Shown: in pieces, positions 1-55,738 of the stretch | How positions within the stretch are numbered: the stretch's first letter is position 1 | Layout of the letters: each line of letters starts with the position of its first letter | Assembly (NCBI RefSeq): GCF_932526225.1 | Contig: NC_064041.1 | Coordinates: 11,206,813-11,266,812, forward strand | Source: Nematostella vectensis | Taxonomy: Eukaryota; Cnidaria; Anthozoa; Actiniaria; Edwardsiidae | Direction of reading: 5' to 3' | DNA: 60,000 bases | The notes under the pieces: model-generated | What the model was told of the DNA's origin: nothing | Seen by the model: only the letters and a program-made list of their open reading frames with translations | Database searches by the model: none | Position numbers and translations under genes: made by a program

Positions 1-10
1 TTAAACTATT

Positions 11-200
11 GACTGACATTGACTGTTCCCTGCCGTTTCCGCCCCACGACGTCTTATGCGCTGATACTGGTCACGTACACATCTGCATACCATCGTGATT
101 CAAACTCTCGACTGACATTGACTGCTTCCTGCCGTTTCCGCCCAAAGGCGTCTTATTGGCTGATGCTGGTCACGTGCACATCTGCATACCATCGTGTGCA
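11..200. repeat. Two tandem copies of a ~99-bp repeat
   Basis: The segment beginning at 11 recurs at 110 with about 90% identity: both copies start GACTGACATTGACTG and end near CATCTGCATACCATCGTG. The two copies cover the end of the minus-strand GPCR ORF. Its stop codon (100-102) lies at the copy junction, and its last ~30 residues are encoded by the second copy. Confidence 0.85.
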
Positions 201-1062
201 ATGCCCTTCTAAATTCCCGTATGCGGAATATGTACACCAAAGGGTTTACTAGCGAGTTTGCGCATCTAAGTAAAGTACTACACATGTTGTACTCAGAATT
301 ATGGCTAATGACTAGATCTTCCAAATTGTCAGGTACCCATGTCAGAACGGATAGGGCACTCGCTATAAATAATGTCTTTGCCAGTCTTTGCTCACATAGC
401 TGGCCCGCAGATATGTTCAAGGCCTGTCTTTTTGCCTTCATTACTTTAATGTAAATCGCTAAGTACGCTGCACACATTATTAGTAAGCCACTAGGTGCAC
501 CGATCGCTGCGAAGAGGAAGAATGCCTCTGTGTTGAGTATGAGTAGAGGTGTAAAAATCATGCTTGAGATCCACTCAAGGCCGATTGATACGACGTAAGG
601 CCGGTTGCCAAATCTACGGTGACGTAAAGGAAAAACAACCGCCACCATCCGCTCAAGCGAAACCAGTACGAGGCCAGCAAGCGAGGCTATAGCGCTTGTC
701 ATGTCGAAACATGCAACAACAGGGAAGCCCCAAGTTAAAGGAACGTCGTTTCTTATCCCCTCATAGAAGATTGACAGGCCGTAGGTTACTAAGGTAACGC
801 CGACAATCATGTCTGCGACGCTGACACTCAGCAGAAGATAGACACTGCGCTTGCGTAAATGGGCATTGACCGCAAATGTAGCGATTATCAGGATGTTCAG
901 AAAGGCTATCCCACATCCCTCTATGATAAAGGGAATGTACCAAGGGGTGGTCAGCTCTATTGTTGATTCAAATGAGAAGTTCATTCTGTAGATTTGTGAT
1001 TTGTTTGATTTGATGACGAAGCTGTTTTTCTTTCTTCTTGGACAGTACAATCTGGGAAACAA
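100..1062 (-). CDS. Intronless class A (rhodopsin-family) GPCR
   Basis: A single-exon ORF of 320 aa with seven hydrophobic segments. Class A landmarks are visible: SVSVADMIVG with the conserved Asp of TM2; SLERMVAVVFPLRH at the end of TM3, an ERM variant of DRY; a Trp in TM4 (LEWISS); TWVP in TM6 (the CWxP position); NPLVY in TM7 (NPxxY), followed by the amphipathic helix-8 stretch FRIREFRRAL. The first Met may not be the start: Met27 (codon at 982-984) gives a more typical short extracellular N-terminus beginning MNFSFES, with an NFS glycosylation sequon, and leaves a 294-aa receptor. Ligand and coupling cannot be read from the sequence. Many cnidarian GPCRs of this class are intronless and lineage-expanded. 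The C-terminal tail runs into the tandem repeat at 11-200, so it may be recently altered. Confidence 0.88.
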   Translation of the reverse strand: MFPRLYCPRRKKNSFVIKSNKSQIYRMNFSFESTIELTTPWYIPFIIEGCGIAFLNILIIATFAVNAHLRKRSVYLLLSVSVADMIVGVTLVTYGLSIFYEGIRNDVPLTWGFPVVACFDMTSAIASLAGLVLVSLERMVAVVFPLRHRRFGNRPYVVSIGLEWISSMIFTPLLILNTEAFFLFAAIGAPSGLLIMCAAYLAIYIKVMKAKRQALNISAGQLCEQRLAKTLFIASALSVLTWVPDNLEDLVISHNSEYNMCSTLLRCANSLVNPLVYIFRIREFRRALHTMVCRCARDQHQPIRRLWAETAGSSQCQSRV

Positions 1063-1072
1063 AGACCTTCTT

Positions 1073-2000
1073 CATTTGCTGCTGCTGAATGTATCGGTTT
1101 TATCTGGGTTGAGGTGTACGTGGCTGCCAACAGATTCTTCTGAAACGTGAATAAAAGGTTAACGTTTCACTAGACTTCTCACACTTGCTACATTCTGATG
1201 TATATTTTATCTGGGTTTACGTGACAGCCCTGTACTTGTGTGGAACATGAATGAAATGAAATGTTAAAACATTTTACAAGAACTTCCAAACTTGCTGCTC
1301 TCGGGTCTATTTTATCTTGGTTGAGGTATACGTGACAGCAAATAGTCAGGTCCTTCTGCAATATAAATGAAAGGTTAAGGTTTCACTAGAAAACTTTCAA
1401 ACTTGCTGCTCTCGGGTCTATTACTTTTATCTGGGTTGAGATATACGTAACAGCAAATAGTCAGGTCCTTCTGCAATATAAATGAAAGGTTAAGGTTTCA
1501 CTAGAAATTTCAAACTTGCTGCTCTCGGGTCTATTTTATCTGGGTTGAGGTGAACGTGGCAGCCCTGTGCATGTGTGGAACATGAATGAAAGGTAAAGGT
1601 TTTACTAGAACTTTCAAACTTGCTGCTCTTGATTTGGCCTGACAGTCAAAAGTCAGGTCCTTCTGGATTAGTTCATCTACACTATCTTTTGTTCTGTCTA
1701 TTAGTTTTGTCTGGGCTGTTGTATAATTTTATATCTAGATCCCTTCTGGAGCACAATCAAATTACCAAAAGTTTTACTGGATTTTTCACACTCGTCGTTG
1801 TTTGGTGTATTCGTTTTTTCTATGCTGTTGTACACTTTTAATCAAATAGTGCTTTCACTCTCACTTGCTTTTTTCGAGTGTATTAGTTGTATCCGGTTGT
1901 TGTATAATTTCACCGTATATTTTGGCAGTCTCTTCTGTAACGCAAATAAAATGACCAATAGTTTAACTTTTCATTGTTTTGTTTTTCCCCACACTTTGCT
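1073..2000. repeat. Degenerate ~110-bp tandem repeat field
   Basis: About six copies of a 104-113 bp unit lie between 1073 and 1730. Each carries variants of CTTGCTGCTCTCGGGTCTAT, ATCTGGGTTGAGG and a CAGGTCCTTCTGCAATATAA segment. More diverged, T-rich relatives continue to about 2000. The field lies just upstream of the GPCR ORF (minus strand) and could hold its promoter, but no specific element is recognised. Confidence 0.75.
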
Positions 2001-4065
2001 GTCGATGTGACAGATTTGTCTGGGAAGTTGGGTGCTTTTCGACATGGATTTAAATTCTTCTTGATCTCTGGAGTATAACTTGTTTCACTGTTGTTCTTGT
2101 TTAACTGTTGGATTTCCATCTAGGTTAGTGTCTGTTCTCGCTTAAATGTCTATAACTTTCTTCCCCAGAACAAAACGCACGTTACAACGTAGCCGTAATT
2201 CCCAACTGATCAGTTCACTATGTCATGTATATATACATATAAGTGTCCCCTACCTTGACTCAGACCAGCTGACAATTATTTTATTTTGTGGCGTCTTTTA
2301 GTTTTCCATCTTATCCTCTTTACATTGAGGTTGCTATTTGTGCTGCCAGTGAGATATACCCCGTGATGAATCTCGAGTTTCGATTTCCCTTGTTTTCAAG
2401 CTCTTATTGTTTTTGTTTGCCCTGCAGCAAGTTTGTTATACAAAGTAGGCCGTCTGTAGGTCTTTCGCATGTTCGCTTTATTTCAATTTTTAGCTGTTTT
2501 TGTTTATATTGGCTTTACTCGTCTTGTTGACAGGACAGGATTCACTCTTGATTGCGCGATACTTAACAAACATTAGCACACTGTTTTTTGTTTACCTTAG
2601 ATTTATTAAAACTTTTCGATCGGTTTGATCGCACCACTCGCAAGTATGGTGTAGGCATAATCAGCACAGGTGTCCGTTGGTAATGCCATCCCCCGTTCAT
2701 TCTCCCTATCTACAGTTCTTCAGTAATTTTGTATTATTTAAAGATCACCTATAGCTATGATCGTGCTAGTTTCAAACTGAGGCCGGGCCTAATTTTTTAG
2801 CATTTATGGCTGAACCTAAGGATGTTTTTAAATTTTATTTTATATAATGCCCAATTAGTTTTAAAAGGGAATTACACAAATGATCAATAAGAATAATATT
2901 TGAGATTGTTATTACGAATAAAATTTGACTCTACATTTTTGAACGCATCAGATTAACAAAACATTATTCTGCTGCTATCTGAGCCTCGATATGTTTTTAG
3001 AACATGTTTTTAGATTTTGGTGACGTTGTTCAGGTTCTTATAAAAATAGAGTGTAATATGGGAAACTTAGCTACTAAGCCATCTGCTAGCATAGGCCGAT
3101 ACAAAATTGCTGCAGTACTTGGCTTTGACGTAAACTTTTACTTTTATTTTTAATTTCCTTTTCAATGGATAGAGTAGGGACTCAAGACATCAATTTTTCT
3201 ATTAGTGAAAGGACTTTTTTACGAATTTCATAACAAAACTAATTTATTTAATGCTGTTTAATGGTTCGTTTGACAGTCAATCGAGTGCGTTTGTCTAATA
3301 ACTTTATGTCGAATTGTTAGTTAACATTAGAAAAAACTAAATGCAATTTCAAAGTCAATCCTTAGAAATCTTACGATGGCTCGTGCTTTTAGAATGCGCT
3401 TGTTTTGAAGTTAGGTATTATCACAAGGACGCAAGCACAAAAGTAGGAGCACGCTGAGACCGCTGTTGTAGCGGCTCGCCGCCCTTTGTCACGTATTTTT
3501 GGTACAATTAAGTCAACGAAGGACGAATGGTCTGCGTTGTGCTTACGTATAAATCAATTTTTATAGCAGTTGGTTTGAGCTCGGAGGTGGTTTGAAATAT
3601 ACAGTTATAAGAAAACAAGTTTATTTAACATTAAGTTCGAGCAGTCAAAGACAGATTCGTCAAGCCAGGTCGGTAGCCCTTCGTCGGAGCAAAAGAAGTC
3701 ATCGCAGCAAAAGAGGCTAGTCTTTTTCTCCGACGAAGGGCTAACACTCGAAACTTCGGCACAACTACTCTGTTTCACAGAGGCGTTTAATATACCTTTT
3801 CAACCTTGTGTTGATATATACCTTGATTAGTCAAAGAGTCTTTCTTTTATGTCCGGTTTGGTTAATGCCTGTTTTTCTAACCCCTAAGCCACGAAAAAAA
3901 AAAACCAACCTGATTACTGTAGGTAATGATATACTAGATTGTTCATCGCCAATCGGCGGGCACAAAATGGCTTTAGTATATTAGTTGGCGTAGTACAGAA
4001 GTTCCCAGAAGTTCCCAGCTTTCGAAATCGTGTTAAATAGAAGGAGAAAAACATCTGCTACCCTC
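2001..4065. other. AT-rich intergenic DNA, no gene recognised
   Basis: I looked here for the missing upstream exons of the Sec1/Munc18 copy at 4357-6467 and found none on the plus strand. Only short chance ORFs are present. The one clear structure is the hairpin at 3674-3743. Confidence 0.5.
3674..3743. repeat. Hairpin with perfect 16-bp arms
   Basis: TAGCCCTTCGTCGGAG at 3674-3689 is the exact reverse complement of CTCCGACGAAGGGCTA at 3728-3743, with a 38-bp loop. It is probably the remnant of a small foldback element. Confidence 0.75.
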
Positions 4066-4262
4066 GGCGGGTTTGTGCGTCGCACCTTCGGATGTTCTTT
4101 TGGTCCTTTTGGGTGTTCGGTGAATATCCGTCATTCGGCATTCGTGCGTCGCGCCTTCGGGTGTTCGGTGATACAAATACATCCACCACTCGGAATTCGT
4201 GCGTCTAACTTTGGGGTGTTCGGTGAATCTCCGTCATTCGGGATTTGTGAGTTTTCAGGTGC
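4066..4262. repeat. Three degenerate ~66-bp tandem repeats
   Basis: Units share GTGCGTCGC, CCTTCGGGTGTTCGGTGA and a CCGTCATTCGG segment. They sit just 5' of the first visible exon of the partial Sec1/Munc18 gene. Confidence 0.7.
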
Positions 4263-4356
4263 TACTTGATGCGAGTACCTTTGGCATCCTGGGTGTATTT
4301 TTTTCTATTTCAATAACTCACCCCACACTGACCGAAGTCTGTTTTCTCTTCCCTAG

Positions 4357-6467
4357 CGCCCGGTACGGCAATTGGTACAAGCATGATAAGGTGAGTTCTG
4401 TGTGCGCGCGCATCTCTTGCATGGTAACAAAAGATCTTCCTAGTATGTATAGAAGTACCCTGGTACCAGAGACTCGAGCTTCACTCGTGTACTGTTACGC
4501 AGTTCTTGGGGTGAAGCCCAATCCTCTGTTACACAGGGTAGTATAGGAGCAGTGTGTTCACTTTTTCTTTAACAGTTGTTGGTGTGTTGGGTTTGAGGGT
4601 TTTCATTGGCATGTCATAACTAAAAAAAAAAATAGGGTATCTTGTGAGCGTTCAAAGTTTCATATGTTAACCAAAAACAGATGAGAAATAAAAAAAATTG
4701 AAAATAGACTTTTGCAGCCAGCCCCAGACATTCTTACCTGGGCCTTTTATTGGTTTTCCTGTGGATGGTAATGGCTGCGAAGCACTGGAAAGGATAGGCT
4801 CTCCCGAGTCCCTGTTCTCTCACCACCGTCACGCAACATGGATCCCAAACAGAAAATCAGGTACATCCCAAAGCGTAACCCTTTTTTATTACTCACCAGG
4901 CGTGTACTGACTCCCGTTCACTGCCTCGACTTATTGTCTTCATCATGGGCGGTGTGAGCTACTCCGAGACAAGGGCCGCGTACCAGGTATGTGCTGTCCC
5001 GCCCACTACCCGACGGGGGAGTTGGTGTAGACTGATTCGGACTGCCAATTGAAATGTTATGTGCATAGAAAACAGCAAAAAAAAAAAGGACACATCCCCA
5101 CCCAAAAACCTAGATAATTCCCTTGGTGAAAAAAAAAAATGAAAAATAGACACGTGTTATAGCAATAGGGTGCACGTGGTAAAGCAATGAGAGACACGTG
5201 GTATAGCTCTATGAGACACGTGGTGTTACTGTAACTGTATCTTTTCTTTCTTGATATCAACCGTGAAATCAGAATTTTGCCGAAACATTTGAGTGATCTT
5301 TAAAATAAGAACCAATTCTACCCCACCAGGCTTCTTAGGTGATCAGGTTCTTAAAAAAGATCCTTAAAACAAATTTACTGTATTGGAAGAATTGCATGGA
5401 TTATAAGTCTTATTATTCAACCTTCAGGTAACCGCTGCGAACGCCAACTGGGAGGTTTTGATTGGTAAGTAACTTTACCTCCATCCGATGCATTTTCCGT
5501 TCGAGCAACGACGTTGTGTTAATACAAATACTAGGGCGGCCTAGTATCAGGCGTTCTTACCGGTTTTCCTGTGCTCGGAGATGAACCGTGAGGCATAGCG
5601 GGGGGCTGGGACGAGCTCACTGTGACGTCACAACTCTTGCCATCCACAGGAAACCCAGCCGCAGCAAACCAGATAAGAAACGCCTGGAACTAGGCTGATA
5701 CTAGGGTATTTTGTTCAAACTCGTTTGGAATTTGTCGGCCAGGGGCTTTTCTCGGTCATGCTTACCAAGTCGTCCCCGTCTTCACCACTTATGCCCGGTT
5801 CATACGTCGCGCTCCTGCCGAGCCGAATCTAATTGTCTCGTGTTGAACCAAATATTTTTAGACTCGACGTTGATTCAGACGTCGCAAGTTGACTCGATGT
5901 TGAGTTTCTGTTGCGCAAATAAATAACAAAAATGGCATTTTATTCGGCACAACAAAAGCTCGACGTTTGAATCGGTCCCGTGCTTTTGCTGTGCTACTGT
6001 TGATGCACGCCATTTTCAGCAGCCAATCAGAACGCGCCCGAACCTCACGGTCGGGGGCCTGGGGTCCACCCCTTACATACTACTCTTACTACTTGTGCGA
6101 CTGTTGATGTGTACGACTGGAGCGGCCGTGCTTAGCGCCGTGCCGAATTTAGCTGAACCAGACTTCGAAATGTTAATGTTCTCAAAGCACCATCGACTTC
6201 ATTTGTAATTCGATACACCATTTGGGAAATTCTGAATCTGCGCTCTTGTAATTAAGCATCTAGCTGCGATGAGAGTGATTAGCTACCCAAATTTATTAAA
6301 TTTATTCACTTTATAAATCTGACGTCTAATTTGTTCATTTAAAAAGGGTTCTTACTCTTGCTCTAATCAACTCTTGTTTTTATGTTCTTTTTCCCCGCTT
6401 CCCAGGTTCTGATGAAGTTATCACACCTAAAAAATTTCTCGAAAAACTTGGTAAATTGGGTACCTAA
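4357..6467 (+). CDS. Sec1/Munc18 (unc-18) paralog, last four coding exons
   Basis: Exons at 4357-4390, 4900-4986, 5428-5464 and 6406-6467 each have AG/GT borders and phases that join cleanly. They encode the C-terminal part of domain 2 of a Sec1/Munc18 protein: ARYGNWYKHDK, then PRLIVFIMGGVSYSETRAAY, then VTAANANWEVLIG, then a tail ending in a TAA stop. These match the well-conserved C-terminus of vertebrate Munc18-1, more closely than the complete copy downstream does (ARYGxW is kept here but lost there). Exon lengths of 34, 87, 37 and 62 nt correspond one to one with the last four exons of the downstream gene (34, 87, 46, 68). No earlier exons were found in 1-4356. The rest may lie off the left edge, with the GPCR nested on the opposite strand, or the copy may be a truncated duplicate. 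Confidence 0.85.
5150..5224. repeat. Short tandem repeat carrying CACGTG motifs
   Basis: About four units of 23-30 bp, each with CACGTG (GACACGTGGTATAGC and variants), lie in the second visible intron of the partial unc-18 copy. CACGTG is a classic E-box, but the tandem arrangement alone does not show function. Confidence 0.6.
5531..5706. mobile_element. Foldback MITE-like element
   Basis: The ends carry inverted CCTAGTATCAG segments (5532 region and 5695-5705), and inside these inverted CAGGCGTTCTTA / TAAGAAACGCCTG and TTTTCCTGTG / CACAGGAAA blocks. Related pieces occur at about 4728-4765 and, inverted, at about 33749-33805, so this is a dispersed family. No coding capacity. Confidence 0.6.
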
Positions 6468-6549
6468 ACTCAAGAAAGTTATATGAATAAGGTGGGTACC
6501 CTGTGCTCTTTGTGACGTATGGGAGGAATCTCTATGTCTATATGTTTGC

Positions 6550-6890
6550 GAAATAGGGTTTTTCACTGTAGAATTCCCCTATCCTTATATAAATGCTGGC
6601 GAAAATAGGGTTTCTCACTGTAGAATTCACCTATCCTTATATAAATGCTGGCGAAAATAGGGTTTTTCACTACAATTCCGCTATCCTTGTATAAATGCTG
6701 GCGAAAAATTTGGTTTTCCACTGTACAATGCCCCTATCCTTATATAAATGCTGGAGAAAATAGGGTTTTTCACTGTACAATTCCGCTATCCTTGTATAAA
6801 TGCTGGCGAAAAATTTGGTTTTCCACTGTACAATGCCCCCTATCCTTATATAAATGCTGGAGAGAAATAGGGTTTTCCATTGTTCAGTCA
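6550..6890. repeat. Six copies of a ~52-bp tandem repeat
   Basis: The core TATCCTTATATAAATGCTGG recurs at a spacing of 50-54 bp, with a GAAAATAGGGTTTTTCACTG linker. It begins about 80 bp downstream of the stop codon of the partial unc-18 copy, so it may fall in that gene's 3' UTR or just beyond. ORFs on both strands here are repeat translations. Confidence 0.85.
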
Positions 6891-8551
6891 TCACTTTTGA
6901 CCGTGTTTACCCCCTGAAATTAGCTCCAATACTCTAATTCTCAGGATATGAAGTTCTAATTTTCCTTAAATAAAAAGGCTATCGTTTTTTCTTTTGCAGA
7001 ACAATAACGACATCATCATCAAAATCATCCTCAGCCTGCCATCCTGTACAATTAAGCACAATAGTTTAGACAACAGAAATAAAAGTTAGATCTTTAGTAG
7101 AGTGGTTTTCCGTAAAATACTTTCTAGTTTATTAAGTCCTAATACACTGTAATGTTTTTATTCTCTTTTGTTCTGGCTTGAATTTCACACTTTAACAATT
7201 AAATTTTGTTGCACGTGATTTTGAAAACTACTCTATCACATTAATGGTGTAGTGCTGAAACCTGTAATATTTAAATGGAAATTTAGCTGGTAAGATGAAA
7301 AATTGATTACATCATAATGCGAAAAAGTACAATATTGAAAATAACAATGCCGTAGGTCCTAGTACAAGTATTAATATCTAAATGATCAAAATAATGTTTG
7401 ATGGCCTAATTGTCTTTTGCAACTTTTCACAGTTTGTAGTCAATCACCAAAAATGAACTCAGTAATTTTTCGGTACAGAACTACCAGATGTGTAAATAGC
7501 TACTCGAGCATTATTAACTTCCAAGAACTGAAAATTATAAGTAATGAATTTTGTAATAAAACTATGTTATTATATGGCTACGATAGTACGCGCGCTGTGA
7601 TTGGCTAATTGGTAGTCGTGACATTCCCGTATTGCCCGTCTCTGAGGGCATTACGGAATTCCGTATTGCCCTACGAAAAATTTTTCACAATCTTCTGTTG
7701 TTTGAATTTTTTCCACCACCAAACTGCAAAATGAGCGACAGCGAACATTCAAGTAGCGAATTCTTACACCCAGAAGAAGCAGAAATGGTTGGTTGGCGGG
7801 CCGTCTTTTTCCGTATCCGGAGCGGGACCTTTCGTGAGCTTTTTTGTGTTGTTTTGTTCGGTTGCACGAATTTTGCTAAAACAAAATCGCCCCCCCCCCC
7901 CCCAGAAAAAAAAATACAGAAAGCCACCAAAATAATTTGGAATGGACGAGCACTCTGAGTCGGAGTTTTATTATCATTAAGAGATTAAAGAGGAAAATGT
8001 TTACAAAAAAGAAAAACAAGATGACGAGCGGGCGAGCGCCACCGATAGCCAAGAAATACAAAGCTTAGTTATTTATATCGGATAAACAAAGGCAAATGAA
8101 TAAATAACAAGGGGTGTAAAGACCCAGAATAAAAGTCTCTTTAAGATAAAAGTACTACCTGTTATTTGTAAATGCAATATTTCCATCAAATCATAAAGCA
8201 GCACAAAGCGGTTGGCCTTTTCATTTTACTTCAGAAGTTTGTTCTCTACATGCCGTGGAGTTTTCGAACTAAACAGTGGTCCATACATGTAGTGAAGACT
8301 GACATCTGACATCTGGATCAACTTCACCTATGATAAAACCTGTAGCTTCCAAAAGGTGCAAATAGAAAGAAAGTAGCTCGAAAAGTCGTCCAATTACTTG
8401 TTGTTGAATCTTTTCACTCACATTTTTGATTTGGCAGCGCGCGAGTGTTTCTTGTTTTCCCGCCTTTTTGAAATCGATCGAAAAACTAATCGATATTCGC
8501 GCGAAAGCGAAAGTTGATTTGTTTTCTTGTCATTTTTAATGTCCGTTCGGC
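6891..8551. other. Intergenic AT-rich DNA between the two unc-18 copies
   Basis: No exon with Sec1/Munc18 similarity and no other gene was recognised. A poly-C run lies near 7890. A short open stretch from about 7731 (MSDSEHSSSE...) is noted among the rejected items. The promoter of the complete unc-18 gene should lie at the right end of this interval or just after it. Confidence 0.45.
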
Positions 8552-8645
8552 CATGCCGTGAAATATCAAACTGAGGCTTTGGCGTATTGACCTCGCAAAG
8601 CCTCGGTCGGTACGCCAAAGCCTCAGTTTGATATTTCCCGGCATG
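8552..8645. repeat. Foldback element with ~35-bp arms upstream of unc-18 exon 1
   Basis: Left arm 8552-8586 and right arm 8611-8645 are reverse complements apart from one or two changes; the core shared by both is ATCAAACTGAGGCTTTGGCG. The loop is 24 bp. It sits 176 bp upstream of the start codon of the complete unc-18 gene, so it may lie in the promoter or 5' UTR. Confidence 0.8.
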
Positions 8646-8820
8646 ACCTCACTCTCGGTTAGTAAGTAGTAATATTTCAGTCTTTTTTTTCTTTTCAAAA
8701 TGGGATCCCTGTGTTCTGATAGGGAGGCGTGGCTACCTAGGCGCAGACGTCCGCCATGTTGTTTTTCTAACTTACAGTGTTACAAGAGAGACGATTTCGA
8801 AAAAATACAGTTTAGCCAAA

Positions 8821-54507
<45,687 letters not shown>

Positions 54508-54675
54508 GGGAAAAGACACAAAGAGGGAATACAACATGCATGTGAGTTAATTTTAATTATCTTCGTCTGAAGTCATATCGTATAAAAGTGTAACTATCTA
54601 GTTTCTGAACTGTGTATGGTTGAACTTGTCTATTGTTACATGCTTTGGTATTTCTATTTATATCATTAAGGAATA

Positions 54676-54798
54676 CAGTTGAACTTTTATATAACGGACA
54701 CCCTCGGGACGGAAAATCTGTCTATCCATGGAGGTGTTCGCTAAATGGAGGTTTGATTAAATCTTGGAAAGTGTCCGTTAATAGAAATCGTTCCACTG
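54676..54798. mobile_element. 123-bp TA-flanked MITE (pogo/Tigger-like ends)
   Basis: CAGTTGAACTTTTATATAAC at the left is mirrored by GTTAATAGAAATCGTTCCACTG at the right, both next to GGACAC / GTGTCC blocks. TA lies immediately outside each end. The CAGTxGAAC terminus with TA duplication is typical of pogo/Tigger-derived MITEs. It lies about 170 bp downstream of the unc-18 stop codon. Confidence 0.8.
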
Positions 54799-54800
54799 TA

Positions 54801-55738
54801 GCCATAATACGTGAATATAGACATAACAAGCAAAGTAGTATTCTCGAGGGATATAAAAGTTGTATTTCTTTTTCTGTTTTCAAAACATCGTATTTTCATC
54901 ACATCCTTATTCTAGATATATTTATCTAATTCGCTACTTCTAAGGCTGAAATCCATCCTGTCCATCGATCTTATATAATTTGATAAAATTCTGGTTTCTA
55001 AAATTTACAAAAATAATTCACAACGTAGTATGGTGGTTATCAAGGTGCAAAATATGGCTTTTTTTAAGAATAATTTCTTGCATTTTGACATACCGTATGT
55101 GACATATGTGAGTAGAAAGTGTTATATAAATATCTTTTGTATAGAAGATTCAAACTGCTGCATTGTTTTCGTAAGTATCGTTATTTACACAATCCATAAG
55201 AATGTCCTTGTCCTGAAATTCCAGAGCACTAAACATCGATACCTTACCGTTCACTCAGCTACCTACATACCCACCTACCCTGACGACAAGGTTTCCCCAG
55301 TCTTACTTCTTAATACGAACACTTTAGCTACCTTACTACCTACAATTATGGACATCGATACCTTCCCCTATAAACCACACACCCATCCACTCTGATGAAG
55401 ACACTTCAAGCCTCATATTTAGTAGTCTTATTCCGTCACTCTCTTGGAACCATCCCCACACACCGAATTACTGTATATCGATACCTTCCCCGTACAAACC
55501 ACTCCCCTATAAACCCGGATATACTACATCTAGACGCCCAATAATGTAATGCAAAGTTTATGTAATAAACAAAGGCTATATGTCTTACTTCCTAGTAGGA
55601 ATACTTCGGCTTCTCCACTTGACCCGTACTCGGGAATCAGCCCCCGTAAATCCCCCTCGTACCCTCATGACCCTGCTACATTACATCTAGAAGTCTTACA
55701 ACATAAGCATACATTGCAGTACGAAATCTTCAGCTACT
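54801..55738. other. Convergent intergenic region
   Basis: Lies between the unc-18 stop (54507, plus) and the membrane-protein stop (55739, minus), so it should hold both 3' UTRs. From about 55200 to 55700 it is C/A-rich, with degenerate repeats of CATCGATACCTTCCCC and GATGAAGACACTTC. No gene recognised. Confidence 0.55.

Noticed and set aside
7632-7958. 108-aa ORF with MSDSEHSSSEFLHPEEAEMV inside
   Set aside because: The internal segment looks protein-like, but the ORF runs into a poly-C tract and has no recognised homology or splice context; not enough to call a gene.
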